Source: Chytridium lagenaria (lineage: Eukaryota > Chytridiomycota > Chytridiomycetes > Chytridiales > Chytridiaceae). Taken from it: a DNA stretch of 64,000 nucleotides. The position numbers and the translations under genes were made by a program. Under the pieces are notes generated by a model. The model was not told the origin of the DNA. It worked only from the letters and a program-made list of their open reading frames with translations, and searched no databases. The DNA lies in the NCBI GenBank assembly GCA_025449115.1, contig JAHLKC010000025.1:186001-250000 (forward strand), read 5' to 3'. Shown one piece after another: positions 22,159-34,014 of this stretch (the first letter of the stretch is position 1; every line of letters starts with the position of its first letter).

Positions 22159-25100
22159 TCACGACTTCTCTGGTTCCCCCATCTCTGAAGCATCATCATC
22201 AACGACTACCATCCCCACGCGTTCACGACACCTCTCCAGGTCTCTACGCGCCAGCCCCTTCGTGAGCATGTCTGCAGGCTGTTCCTTGGTTTCAATGTGC
22301 TCCACCAGAAGCAAACGCTTGGCAACGCGATCTCTAACCGCGTGGAACCGAAGATCCACATGTTGCGTCCTCGAGCTGATTATGGGGTTCTTTGCAATGG
22401 CCTCTGCTGCCGTGTTATCACACCAAAGCGTTGGTGGATCGTCGAAGGAGTATCCTATCTCCTCCAGGAGCTGCTTCAACCAGATGAGTTCCGACGATGC
22501 CTCACTCAACGCGACATACTCGGCCTCTGCGCTGGAAACAGCTACTGACGCTTGTTTACGCGCACCCCACATCACAGCTCCTCCATTCAGCATGATGACG
22601 AATCCACTGATTGACTTCTTCTCGTCCGGATCGTTCCCAAGATCCGCGTCGCTGAATCCTTCAAGCTTCAACTTGTTCCCTTGACGCGAATAGCTTATGC
22701 CCAAGCTACGCGTCAACTGTAAATACCCGACTAAATCACGAGCACACTCCCAGTGCTCGTGTCCAGGACGCGCCTGGTAGCGCGCCAGCATTCCAACTGC
22801 AAATGCCACGTCGGGACGCGAATTAACCATCGCGTACATCAATGAACCGACTACAGTTCGATAGGCTAGTCCCTCCACTTCTTCCAGTGGAGTCTCGTTG
22901 TCTTCAACGCGTCTGAGACGCGTTCCTGGCCTTAGCGGAAGCTTCTTGAGATGTCCTTCTGGCACTCGTAGCTTCTTCATCATCGAGATGATATAGGCCT
23001 CCTGCTTGATACGCACCCACCTCTCGTGTTGATTGTAGCGAACTTGGGTTCCAACCGCGTATCTTGGCTCCCCCTGGCTTGTGACCGTAAACCGACGCTT
23101 GAGATCGTCTTGAAACGCGTCTGCCTCTTCCTGATCAGGACACGCATGCACTAGGTCGTCAACATAGACAACCAGTAACGATAACCTCTCGCCGTTGCGT
23201 CGGTAGTGAAGACAGGGATCCGAGAGCGAACGTGTGAAGCCTATCGAGATGAGAAACTCATCCAACACCTCGTTTCATCCAAGAGGTGATTGCTTCAAAC
23301 CATACAAGGTTTTCAAGAGAAGACAAACCCAGTCTTTCTTCCCAACAATCACAAAACCCTCTGGTTGCTCGATGTATATCTCCTCCTTGAGATTGCCGTT
23401 GAGAAACGCCGTCTTGACGTCGTATTGGCGTAACACCATCCCCTCGTGAGCTGCCACCGCGAGTGCTGTCCAAAAGGTCCCCCCTTTCATCACTGGCGCG
23501 TAAGTCTCCAAGTAGTCCACGCCTTCTTTCTGCAAATAACCCTTCGCAACGAATCGAGCTTTTCTTCTTTCCACGGAGCCGTTTTCCTTTCGCTTGTAAC
23601 GGAGCACCCATCCACTCTTGATGATGTGCTTGCCCTTTGGTCGAGGCACCAGACGCCATGTCTGATGCTCCAGCAACGACTGGTACTCCTCCTGAAGCGC
23701 CTTCAACCATTCTTCTGAATCGACACGTCCCAACGCGTCCTCAACGGTTGCTGGATCTGTCACGTCCTCGTCACTCATCACGGTAACGGTGTGTGCTGCA
23801 GGATTACGTGGAGCAGGAGCTTGCTTTCCTGGAGCTTGAGTCTTAAACCATTCTGCATTTGCTGGCCTCCTCTCTCTCAGGGAATAGCGACGAGTGCCTT
23901 CCTCTGCTGGTTGTGTTGCTGGTACCGGGAGACGTGAAATGCTGCGTGTAGCGCGTTGAGGAGTCCTTCTTGGCGAAGTTGGCGCGTCTTCGAACTCTTC
24001 TGACGCGTCGTTCTCTTCCTGAGCATCCTCGACATCATCCTCCAACGCTTTGCTGTCTTCACTGACCTGTGATGCGTCTTCTCCAACATCCTCAGAGCTC
24101 AATGACTCATCTTCGGAATCCTCAGAGTCTTCATCGCTCCCCCAACTCCCTGAATCGCTTCCCACCTTGTCCAGCAGCTTCCTGTGTACCTTCCAGGTGG
24201 ACACGTCTGCGTCGTGTCCTTCCCACACTCCAGTGTTCAACTCGTCAAACACAACAGTCTTGCTGCGCACTACTTTCTTCGTGACTGGGTCATAAAGGCG
24301 ATATCCCATTGCCTCATATCCCAAGAAAGTGCATTTGCGCGCGTTCTTCTCCATCTTCTTCCGTCGTTCCTTTGGGACGTGCGCGTAACATGCGCAACCG
24401 AAGATTCGAACGCGTTTCAGGTTAGGCTTCCTTCCCGTGAAGCCTTCCAGAGGTGAAATCCCATCCTTACGAGGAGATCGATTGTACAAGTACGTGGCAC
24501 ACGTAACGGCCTCTCCCCAGAATTTGTCGTCAAGACTCGCGTCGCTAAGCATGCACTTTGCCTTCTCAATGAGCGACCGATTCATTCTTTCCGCAACACC
24601 GTTCTGCTGAGGCGTGTAGGGCATGGTGAACGTGAGCTTGATGCCTTCCTCCAGACACCATGCCTCCAGCTGCTTGTTCTTAAATTCCCCACCGTTATCT
24701 GCAACAATCTCCAGGAGATGCGGCTTTTCTCGAAGTCGTACCATCTCCTCAGGGTTCCTTTCCGAGTATCTCAACGCGTCAATCCGTCGACCTGTGAGTG
24801 CCTCGGCCTCTCTCTTGTACTGCTTGATGTACTGAACCGCTTGCTTCTTTTCCTTGAGCATGTACGTGTTGCAGTAACCCGTTGACGCGTCCACAACCAT
24901 CATGAAGTAACGCGACCCTCCCAAGCTCTTCCGCTTCATGGGTCCCGCCAAATCCACGTGAACGCGTTCCAAGACTTTGTAGTCCTTCTCACTCTCTCCG
25001 GGTGAGAGGAGCGCGTAAGCTTCCCCTCAATGCATCCCTTGCACAGCACGTCGTCGTCGTTGTTATACAACGTGATGCGTACACCCGTTGCAGATTTTTC

Positions 25101-26563
25101 AAGCTTCTTCACCGCTTTCATTGAGATGTGACCCATCCGTCGATGCCAAATCTGCGCGCTGTTGAGCGACTGGCTTTTCACACCCATCGTGGTGTTTGCT
25201 GCGGTGTCTGGCTGCACCAGATAAAATAGGTTGTCCTCAACTTGAACTCTGCCGTCACGTCGTTCGATCCGACGTGTCTGAGGCGATACTTGCCGCTGGA
25301 TGACTCCAAAACAATGTCACGCGACGCTGCTGCACCCAGAGAGATGAGATTACGCGTGAGCTCCGGCACATAGAGTACGTTCTTGAGCGTGATCGTTTGC
25401 GTGGCCTTCCCGACCTTGATGCTGAGGGTTAAATCTCCTACTCCCTCCACGCGTATTCCTTCGCCGTGCTCTGCAGTTTTTACGCGGCTGCTCGCGGCGC
25501 GGTAACCCCGCAATCCTTCCTTCGAGAAGGTCATATGGTGAGTGGCTCCAGAGTCCAGAATCCATCGGTTATCCCGCTTCTCCAGCTTAACCGACAAGGC
25601 TTCCCCAGCCTCCGCGTCAACCTGACGCACAATAGCCATAAAGGCAATTGGACTTGCACGCGCCGTGTTTGCAGACTTCTTCTTGTCCGAGGCGCGCTTC
25701 TTCCACCACTTCCCACGATGACGGTTCCTACCACCACCATCTCTCTCGTTCTCTGAGGTATCATCACTTGACTCCCCCGAGTCCTTCTTCTTCCCAGAGC
25801 GACACTTGTTCGCATAGTGTCCTATCTTCTTGCACTTAAAACAAGTCACTGACCTTTTATCTCCACCTTTCGACGCGTCCTTTCCTGCTGGTTTCTTCCC
25901 CTTACGCGCTCTTGTCGTGAAGAAGGCCTCCGCTTCCTCCGATGCCTCCACGCGGTCCTTGATCTTCTCTTCACAGTCGAGAAGCCTGGCAACGACCAGG
26001 TTGTAGTCCTTGACCGCTTTGTCGTCCGTTTCAATGTTGGCAACCGCGACGTCGTAAGCTTCCGGGAGTTTGGTGAGCAGGTGAGCAATGTGTTGCTCGT
26101 TGGAGACAGCCTCGCCGGCTGCCTTGAGTTGGTTGACCATTGTCGAAAGTTCTGCAACGAATACGCGTAAAGACGCGTCCTCCTTCATTCTGAGACGCGT
26201 GAGCTTGCGTGTGAGAGCGTTGCGGTTGGGTTGGGATTTACGCTCAAATGATGACACGAGGCACTCCCACGCTTCCTTGGCCGTGAAGTCCTCGCCAATC
26301 AAGTGTAAGACCGAATCAGTCACTCGAGACTCTATCCGGTTCTTAGCACGATCGTTAGCCGACTGCTCCTTGATCCGCAGATCCTTCTCTTCTTTGGTTG
26401 GAGCGTTCTCGTTAACGTACGGCGTAAATCCTATCTCAGTGATCGCCCAAAGACCCTTGTCTTTGAGGTAAGTGGTCATCCGACGTTTCCAGATGTGAAA
26501 GTCTTGCCCGTCGAACTTGACTGGCTTGCTGCGCTCGTCATCTGAGTCGTCTTTCTTTCCCAT
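22159..26563 (-). CDS. Copia-2 gag-pol polyprotein with three frame breaks
   Basis: Read from 26563 downward. Gag begins MGKKDDSDDERSKPVKFDG, with an FHIWKRRM core and the zinc knuckle CFKCKKIGHYANKC. Protease shows ILDSGATHHMTF. The gag-pre-integrase segment has IWHRRMGHIS and CKGCIEGK. Integrase shows HVDLAGP, VADNGGEFKN and YTPQQNGVAERMNR. After an acidic linker, reverse transcriptase shows KARFVAKGYLQKEGVDY and the catalytic VVYVDDLVHA. RNase H shows GFSDADLGNDP and SSAEAEYVALSEA, and the tail EQPADMLTKGLARRDLE closes the protein. Frame breaks lie near 25245, 24985 and 23275. At the first two, the older copy at 34.0-36.6 kb keeps an extra base, so single-base loss explains them. Otherwise the polyprotein is essentially complete. 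Confidence 0.85.
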
Positions 26564-26585
26564 GTCGTCAGAGAAGTGCTACCAC

Positions 26586-27088
26586 TGTTGAATACTTGTT
26601 GTTCACGGGGCTCAATTAAAACAAAGTTAAACGCACTTTTACTCGAACAACGTTCTTAATTTATTTCAACTCAAAACACGAGTCTTTAAATACTGAAACA
26701 AAACGAACAAGTAAAGAGGAAAGACAACACAAAGGTAAACCTATCGGAGACGCGTACCTCACGCGTTAAACTCTCCACTACAAAGATAAACAAATCAGAG
26801 AGCCTTGACGGGAACAAAGGGAATAAAGGCTAGAAGGGAATATCCAATCACAAACAGGTAGAGTTATAATTAAAGTGGCATAAAGAAAATAAACCAATCA
26901 AGGAAGGTAAATCAAAGTGGGAAATTAAAATGAGTCCAGAATGTAAATGAGAAGTCCAGTGGGCGCGTTGGCGCTCAACTCTAATGACGCGTAAAATCCA
27001 GAGCACTCTAGTGTTGCGCCCGACGCCGCGACTAATGGTGCGAGTGATCCTGACGCGTCCTCGTGAGTCAAGTGAGCGAAACCCAACA
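26586..27088 (-). repeat. Copia-2 5' LTR (right copy)
   Basis: 503 bp, nearly identical to 21630-22134. The minus-strand primer-binding site lies next to it at 26577-26585. Confidence 0.93.
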
Positions 27089-30000
27089 CAATCAAAACAA
27101 CAACAACGGAGGGAATCCAGTAGTGTTTGTTGCTGCAGTGCCAACAGTCAACATGACTGGGGATGGCATGCTGCAAGGGAGAGACACTAGATGGATGTTA
27201 GATTCAGGAGCTACTCACCACATGACGTTTCAACGCAACATCTTGTCAAACTACCGATCCATTCAGTGCAACATCAGCACAGCGGACAGCCAGAGCGAGC
27301 TGTAATCGAAAGGGGTCGGAGACTGTGAAGTAAAGATTAGAATTGGGGGAAGAACAGGAACGCTAATACTGAAGAATGTGTTTTACGTACCAAACATTGG
27401 ACGCAAGCTGATCTCGCTTGGGATGGCGAGAAAGGACTTGGACATCTTTCCTAAAGATGATGGATATGACCTAAGGCCAAAGAAGGACAGTCAGCTCATG
27501 CACTTGCAACGTTCACGTACAGCAAGAAAGAGAATCTCATTTACCTTGATCAAATAATCAAGTCCATGACTAGCGCCTCCATTGCAAAGGCTGGAACACC
27601 GCTATTGCCGCATCAGTGGCATCTGAGAATGGGTCATCTAGAAGTTAGTGAAGGTTGCAAAGGGAGTTAACATGAGGATGAAGAGGACACTCACCTGTGT
27701 GAAGGATGCGCTGATGGAAAGATGTTGAGGGTATCATTTCCTGACAAACCCACGAAATAAAGCTAAAGAACCTCTTGAAAGAATTCACGTCAATATTGTG
27801 GCCCTATAAGAACGCGTCAAACGGCGGCGCCGATATTTTCTCACTATTGTGGACAGCACCACAAACTACGTGACCGTGTATCTGTGCAAGCAGAAGAGCG
27901 AGTCAGTAAAGATTATTAAGAGTTTTAAAGAAGAAGCCGAAAAGCGCCAAGCAGAAACTGAAAGAGATCCTGGCGGACAACGGTGGGAGTTCAACAACAA
28001 AATGATGAAGGATTGGTGTTTGGAGCATGGAGTACGACTCATCTTAACCATGCCGTACACACCGCAACAGAACGGTGTTGCAGAGAGGATGAACCAGAAC
28101 TTGAACGAGCGATCTAAGAGCATGTTAAGCTTATCAAAACTGGAAACAGATTTTGGGGAGAAGCTGTGATGGCTGCAGCTTACCTTATCAATAGATCTTC
28201 TAGAAGACGCCAGCTTCTTAAAAATCACTGGGGTCAAGCCTGACCTCTCAAGGCTCCGTGTCTGGGGTGTCTCGCACTTGTCTTGATCCCAAAGCAGTAG
28301 AGAAAGAAAGGTGACTTTATTGCTCGTCAATGCGTGCTTGTGGAATATGAACCGCTTGGGTATCGCCTTTGGGATTTGCAAGAGAATAAGCTGATTAGAA
28401 GCAAGTCCGGAATTTTTGATGGAGTTTTGGGGCGGAAGAGAAGAAGGGAGATGATAAGTTTGAAGGGTATATTTCAGAATGGAAAGGTGGACTTACCGGA
28501 TTACAGCACAGATTCGTCGAGTTCTGGCGGAAGCTAGGGTGAAACCGCTGTGGACGACAATCCTGATGAAGATGAGGATGACAACGTTACTTATCACACA
28601 CCTGATCGCGAAGACAACAACGACGAACAAAGAGAAGAACCGTGCTCACCTACTGTGTGTTGATCAGGTGGAAGAAGAGTACCAAAATTCCGTGAAGACT
28701 TGGATGAACCGTACGAGACACCCCTTCGAAGGTCAACACGGAACAAGAGAAAGCCTGGAGAGTTTGGACCATCAAGCCGTCGGCAAACACTGCATCTTAG
28801 AAAGAAGGTGATGAGGAGCCAAAGATTTACCAAGAAGCGATCCAGAGGAAGGAGATGAATGAATGGAGGAAAGCGATGGAAAAAGAAATGAAGAGTTTGG
28901 TCAAGATGGGGACTTGGAGGCTGGTACCCTGACCAAAAGACAAGAAAATAATTAAATCTGGATGGGTGTACAAAACAGAGCGCGATCAGTTGGGTAATTT
29001 GGATAAAGGCAAGGCACACTTTATTGCAAAAGGGTATTCGCAAAAACAAGGCCTTGACTATGATGAGAAGTTCGCTCCAGTCATCAAGCAAGGCACACTT
29101 AGAGTCATGCTAGCGGTTTCCTGCCAAGAAGACCTGGAGATTAGGCAATCCGACGTCAAGACCGCATTTTGGAACGGCAAGCTTGAAGATCACGAAACCT
29201 ACATTGAGCACCCCGCGGGTTTCGTGGTTGAAGGGCAAGAAGACTGGGTATGTTTGTGCATTAAAAGTCTCTAGGGCTTGGTTCAAGCGCCAATGTGTTT
29301 CAATAACAACTAGAACACATTCCAAGTTGATGAAGGAGCATTTCACGAGGTCTGTAGCCGACCCATGTCTTTCCTACAAGCGCAATGGCAAGGACCTTAC
29401 CATGAAGGGGGTCTACATTGACGACATTATAGAACATCAACGAGCAAGGAAGAGCTGGACAGATCTGAGAAGAGATTTATGCGACATTATTGTGAACCAG
29501 AGCCGCAAGTTTTCGATATGTGTTGGAAGGCAGTGTTCTATGATCGTGTGAAAGGAAATTGTGGTGTTCCAGCAGAGATACATCAAACTGTGGGTCAAAA
29601 GCTGGAATACCAAAACCCTGTTGCATTATACGCCAATGGACGCGGTAAGAAGCTGTTGAAGACAATGGATGGTCAGATAACGAAAACAAATGAAAGGGAC
29701 AGGGATTCCGTCAGTATACTGGATCCTTATGCATGCCATGTTGGACGCACCTGACATTTGTTTGCACTTGGATGGCGCTAGTTTCAATAAACCCTTACCC
29801 CGCGCATTGGATGCGCTTTACCGCACTTGTGGTTACTTCAGCAGACAAAGCAGCTGGGAATTAAGTACTCACGTCAAGATAAGCTTGAACTGGAGGGATA
29901 CGCCGCACTGACATGGGGACTGATCCGCGGACATGAAGTCAACGAGTGGATTTGTAATTACGTCGAATTGGGGAGCTGTTCTGTGGGGGACCAAGAAACA

Positions 30001-30901
30001 AGCGACAACAGCTCAGTCAACAGCAGAGGCAGAGTACGTGTCTTTGAGTGAGGCATCGTCACATATGATTTGGGTAAGCCAACTTTTGGGGGAGTTGGGT
30101 TACTCCTTTAACGACCCACCAGTTGTTTACAGGGACAACACAACGGCGAACGCGCTGGCCAGCACACCGATAATCTCTCGGAGCTCTCGCCATGTGGACA
30201 GGCGATTCCACGTCATCAGAGACAGAGTTAATGCAAAGAATGTTGGGTTTCGCTCACTCGACTCACAAGGACGCGTCAGGATCACTCGCACCATTAGTCC
30301 GCGGCGTCGGGCGCAACACTAGAGTGATCTGGAATTTACGCGTCGTTAGAGTTGAGCGCGAACGCTCCCACTGGACTTCTAATTTACATTCTGGACTCAT
30401 TTGAATTTCCACTTTGATTTACCTTCCTTGATTGGTTTATTTTCTTTATGCCAGTTTAATTATAACTCTACCTGTTTGTGATTGGACATTCCCTTCTAGC
30501 CTTTATTCCCTTTGTTCCCGTCAAGGCTCTCTGATTTGTTTATCTTTGTAGTGGAGAGTTTAACGCGTGAGAGTACGCGTCTCCGATAGGTTTACCTTTG
30601 TGTTGTCTTTCCTCTTTACTCGTCCGTTTTGTTTCAGTATTTAAAGACTCGTGTTTTGAGTTGAAATAAATTAAGAACGTTGTTCGAGCAAAAGTGCGTT
30701 TAACTTTGTTTTAATTGAGCCCCGTGAACAACAAGTATTCAACAAAGAAGATATGCATAGATTATCTGAACACAAAATTACAACCTGCGGATTTATTCAC
30801 AAAGGCCTTGGCACGCACTCAGTTTGAAGAACTACGTGCTAAGTTTGGAATGGTCAAAGTGCTTGACCAAAACTGCAAGGTTAGAAAGCTGAGGGGGAGA
30901 A
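27089..30901 (+). pseudogene. Copia-A pol, degenerate
   Basis: Continues Copia-A after the nested element. Protease reads WMLDSGATHHMTFQRNIL (about 27194). Integrase reads GVRLILTMPYTPQQNGVAER (about 28030). Reverse transcriptase has KAHFIAKGYSQKQGLDYDEK (about 29010), IRQSDVKTAFWNGKL, a degenerate palm region (GVYIDDII, 29409) and later blocks in other frames. RNase H reads STAEAEYVSLSEASSHMIW (about 30020). The C-terminal LQPADLFTKALA lies at 30779, beyond the solo LTR at 30241-30744. Many stops and frame changes show that it is dead, consistent with the older LTR pair. Confidence 0.82.
30241..30744 (+). mobile_element. Copia-2 solo LTR
   Basis: A full-length Copia-2 LTR (504 bp) in the orientation opposite to the nested full element. 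It starts TGTTGGG and ends ATTCAACA. It is flanked by AAGAA at 30236-30240 and 30745-30749, a perfect 5-bp target duplication. No internal sequence is present, so it arose by recombination between the LTRs of a former full element. It splits the end of Copia-A RNase H. Confidence 0.92.
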
Positions 30902-31278
30902 TGTTGGGTTTCATCTTTCAATTTTGTTTTCCTCACCCGCATTTAAATTTGTCTAAGTCTTTTGTGGCCCCTGTCTAAATTCCTGCCTTCATTCCGTAAG
31001 TTAAAAATTGTCAGTTTGTTATGTTCTAAACCCCGCCCGTAGTTTATTTATTCTGTTTAGTTTTGGGACAATGAGGGATGCACGGTCAGAAGACCTTAAG
31101 GCTAGGAGTGCCACCCACATATCATGATGTATTGTTTTAAGCTATATTAACAATAAGTTAGTTGTCATCAGTAATAATTAGTAGTCACCTCTCGAGACCT
31201 TGATCATAAATTTACATCACATATAATAAGTTTATTAGGTTTTACGTTTAATTACAAGGAGCCCCGCAAACCCCAACA
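30902..31278 (+). repeat. Copia-A 3' LTR (377 bp)
   Basis: It pairs with 20309-20684. A gagggggaga polypurine tract lies directly upstream and the ATCAT duplication directly downstream. Confidence 0.92.
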
Positions 31279-33329
31279 ATCATCTTCTAACGAAGCGGTG
31301 TTTGCAGATGGTCTAACCGTCCAAAACTCTTCAGGCTTCTTCTTGTTCCGTGTTGACCTTCGAAGGGATGTCTCGTATGGTTCATCCAGGTCTTCAGGAA
31401 AGTTAGGAATTCCACCGGATCAACAAACGATAGGTGAGTGAGGTTCCTCTCTTTCTTTGTCTTCATAGTCTTCGCGATCGGGTGTATGATAACTAATATT
31501 GTTGTCTTCGTCATCTTCAGAATCTTCGTCGTTTACCGCTGTATCAACTTCACTTCCACCAGAGCTTGACGAGTCTGTGGAGTAATTCGGTAAGTCTAGG
31601 TCATTTTTCCACTCTTGAACCTCCCCTTCAAACTTTGATTCTCCCTTCTCTGCTTCTGCCGCCATTACTCCCTCGTTAAAATTACTGACTTGCTTCAAAC
31701 CAACTTATTCATTTGCAAATCCCAAAGGCGATAGCCCAGCGGTTCATATCCCACCAGAGCACAGCATCATGCATTACAGTCTCCCTTCTTTCGTTGTTGC
31801 TTGGGTATCAAGAGGAGCGCCAGGCAACCCATCCACCAGGCTTCACTCCAGCGAATCTCTCAAGCGGCGTTGCATCTTGTTTGTTCGTTCGGGTTGGTGA
31901 TCGGTTAATGAGGTAAGCTGCAGCCATCACGGCTTCACCCCAAAAACGCGTTTCGAGTTCTGATGAGCTGAACATGCTTTTAGACCTCTCGTCCAAGGTC
32001 CTGTTCATTCGTTCATCCCTCACAAAGATAAGTGTCTTCTTCATTCGTCATGTTGACCCCCTTCGCTACCTTCATTAACTTCTTCACTCCCTTGACCCAT
32101 CCGCAAGTGCCATTGGTGTGGTGTCAGACACTTCTCGGCTTTTGCTGAGGCTGTGCTTGGCTTGAATTCGATTACATGATCAAGGTAGATGAGGTTCTCT
32201 TTGCTGCTGTAGGTGAACGTTGCAAGTGCTTGCGCTGACGGTTCTTTCTTTGGTTAAAGGTCGTATCCGTCATCCTTCGGAAAGATGTCAAGATCCTTCT
32301 TTCTTGCCATTCCAAGCGAAATCAGGTTCCGTCCGATGTTTGGTACGTACAAAACGTTCTTGAGTATTAACGTTCTGGTTCTTTCGCCATTTCTAATCTT
32401 AACTTTGCAGTCACCAACTCCACGAGATTCAAGGTTGCTGTTGTTATTGGCAGTGCTGATGTTGCACTAGATGGAGCGGTAGTTTGACAGGATGTTGCGC
32501 TGGAATGTCATGTGGTGAGTGGCTCCAGAGTCTAACATCCATTTAGTGTCTCTAGTCTGCGGACCGCCTTCCGAGCTCATGTTGACGGTAGGTACGGCTG
32601 CAACAAAAACCACAGGATTTCCTCCGTTGTTGTTGTTCTGATTGTTGTTTTGGTTTGCCACGTTTGCGTTAGGTCCTCGATTCCAACAATCTCCGCCTTG
32701 ACCTCCTCTTCCGCGTCCTCCTTCACCACAGAAACCTCTGCGGCCTCTGCGGTACTTCCAGATGTGGAACTGTGTGCCATCAAACATCATAGGTTTGTTT
32801 CGTTTTCTTTCGTCATCTTCTCGTGTTGACAGCTTTCTTTCTTGGGATGATCGCTCTTTTCTCTTTTACTCTTCGGCCCTCAAATGGATAGATTCACTCC
32901 TCCTTCCAACCAGGTGAAGTGCTACCACTTGTAGGAGTTACGGGGCTCAAATGTAATTGAATATAATGAATTAATAAAGTGAATTAAACTATATAATGGT
33001 GATGGAGTCTCCAGAGGTGACAGGGAGTTAATAACGATGAAGATTCCATATATTGATGTTAACTTCTTTTTGCAATACATGTAGAAGGTGGGGATTTACA
33101 ACAGAACTCATGACCCGTCAATCCCTCCTTTTACGTATCATAAACTAAAAATAAAGTAATAAAGTTACGGGATTAAACGCATCCTCAAATGGAATGAGGA
33201 GCTCAATACAACTGATCAAAGCAAAACTTAAATTAACGCGTAAACAAAACAAAGTTTGGGGAAAAACAGCTTAGACAAAAATACAAATGTGGGTGAATAA
33301 AACAAAAGAGAAAGATGAATAACCCAACA
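31279..33329 (-). mobile_element. Copia-B remnant with 5' LTR at 32930-33329
   Basis: A minus-strand relative of Copia-A. The LTR (32930-33329, 400 bp) has TGTTGGG/CTCCTACA ends on the minus strand and resembles the Copia-A LTR in its first part. A TGGTAGCACTTC primer-binding site follows at 32929-32918. Inside are a gag start (MMFDGTQFHIWKYR) fused by deletion to the Gly/Arg-rich gag tail, then protease (WMLDSGATHHMTFQRNIL, near 32520). Integrase follows (ERMNRTLDERSKSMFSS and FWGEAVMAAAYLINRSP, near 31990-31890), then the acidic linker to 31284. The remnant continues beyond the Copia-A insertion as 20291-20308 and then stops. Its 3' half and second LTR are missing. Confidence 0.78.
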
Positions 33330-33720
33330 GTCTTCACATTGTACTGGCGTATCTCCATGTTCTCTTGACAAGCAACCGCCTGCATGACTCTTAATGTTGC
33401 TTGCTTAATGACCAGGGCCGTAATCAATGCCTTGTTTTTGCGAGTATCCTTTGCGACAAAACGTGCTTTTCGTTTATCCAATTTCCAACCTCATCCCGAT
33501 TTGTTTTGAAACACCCATCCTGATTTAATAATCTTTTTATCTTTTGGTCGGGGCACCAACCTCAACGTTCCCATCTTGACCAAGCTCTTCATCTCCTCCT
33601 ACATTGCTTTCCTCCACTCATCCTTTTCCTTCCTCTGCATTGCTTCTTCGTACTTTTTGTTGGGTTTCACTGCCTGAATTTCTGAGTTTAAATCTATTAT
33701 TCGTTTTGCTGCTCATAAGC
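33330..33720 (-). mobile_element. Copia-C remnant: reverse transcriptase fragment
   Basis: The minus strand reads KRKARFVAK near 33475 and QATLRVMQAVACQENMEIRQ (33410-33345), the start of a Copia reverse transcriptase. It is cut by the Copia-B LTR at 33329. Upstream, GTLRLVPRPK-like sequence and a linker end near 33650. This is the oldest visible layer of the nest. Confidence 0.7.
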
Positions 33721-33798
33721 GTTCATTCCCGCACGTGAGTTGGTTAAGTTAATTTACATGTTTGTTTGTGACAATGAGGGATGAACGGGTCATGAGAC

Positions 33799-34014
33799 TG
33801 TTGGGTTTCGCTCACTTGACTCACAAGGACGCGTCAGGATCACTCGCACCATTAGTCCGCGGCGTTGGGCGCAACACAAAAGTGCTCTGGAATTTACGCG
33901 TCAATAGAGTTAAGCGCGAACGCGCCCACTCAACTTCTCATTTACATGCTGGACTCGTTTTGAATCTCCCATTATGATTTGCCTCCCTTGATTGAATAAT
34001 ACTTCTTTATGCCA
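33799..34014 (+). repeat. Truncated Copia-2 LTR
   Basis: Starts TGTTGGGTTTCGCTCAC like the solo LTR at 30241 and follows it for about 216 bp to ctttatgcca. There it joins Copia-2 pol sequence in the opposite orientation. An intact Copia-2 end does not have this arrangement, so the junction reflects a rearrangement or a second insertion. Confidence 0.75.

Larger units (their letters stand above)
21630..27088 (-). mobile_element. Copia-2 LTR retrotransposon nested in Copia-A
   Basis: A 5,459-bp element inserted in Copia-A on the opposite strand. LTRs are at 21630-22134 (505 bp) and 26586-27088 (503 bp). The 5-bp target duplications are identical (CAATC at 21625-21629 and 27089-27093). Read on the minus strand, a TGGTAGCAC primer-binding site follows the 5' LTR and a gaaagggggagaa polypurine tract precedes the 3' LTR. 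I see three substitutions and two single-base length differences between the LTRs, so insertion was recent. Removing it rejoins Copia-A gag and protease sequence. The six-base word ACGCGT is strikingly frequent throughout. Confidence 0.95.
20309..31278 (+). mobile_element. Copia-A LTR retrotransposon carrying two later insertions
   Basis: A complete but degenerate Ty1/Copia element. The LTRs are 20309-20684 and 30902-31278; both begin TGTTGGG and end CCCCAACA. The flanking 5-bp duplications are identical: ATCAT at 20304-20308 and at 31279-31283. The primer-binding site follows the 5' LTR as TGGTAGCAC, whose first seven bases match the 3' end of an initiator-Met tRNA ending GCTACCA, as in Ty1. 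The polypurine tract gagggggaga precedes the 3' LTR. Internal sequence is interrupted by a Copia-2 element (21630-27088) and a Copia-2 solo LTR (30241-30744). The LTRs differ at roughly a dozen positions, so this insertion is older than the nested one. Confidence 0.92.

Noticed and set aside
24050..24295. Ser-rich plus-strand frames, repeated at 34436-34681
   Set aside because: They are antisense to the acidic linker of the Copia-2 polyprotein in both copies.
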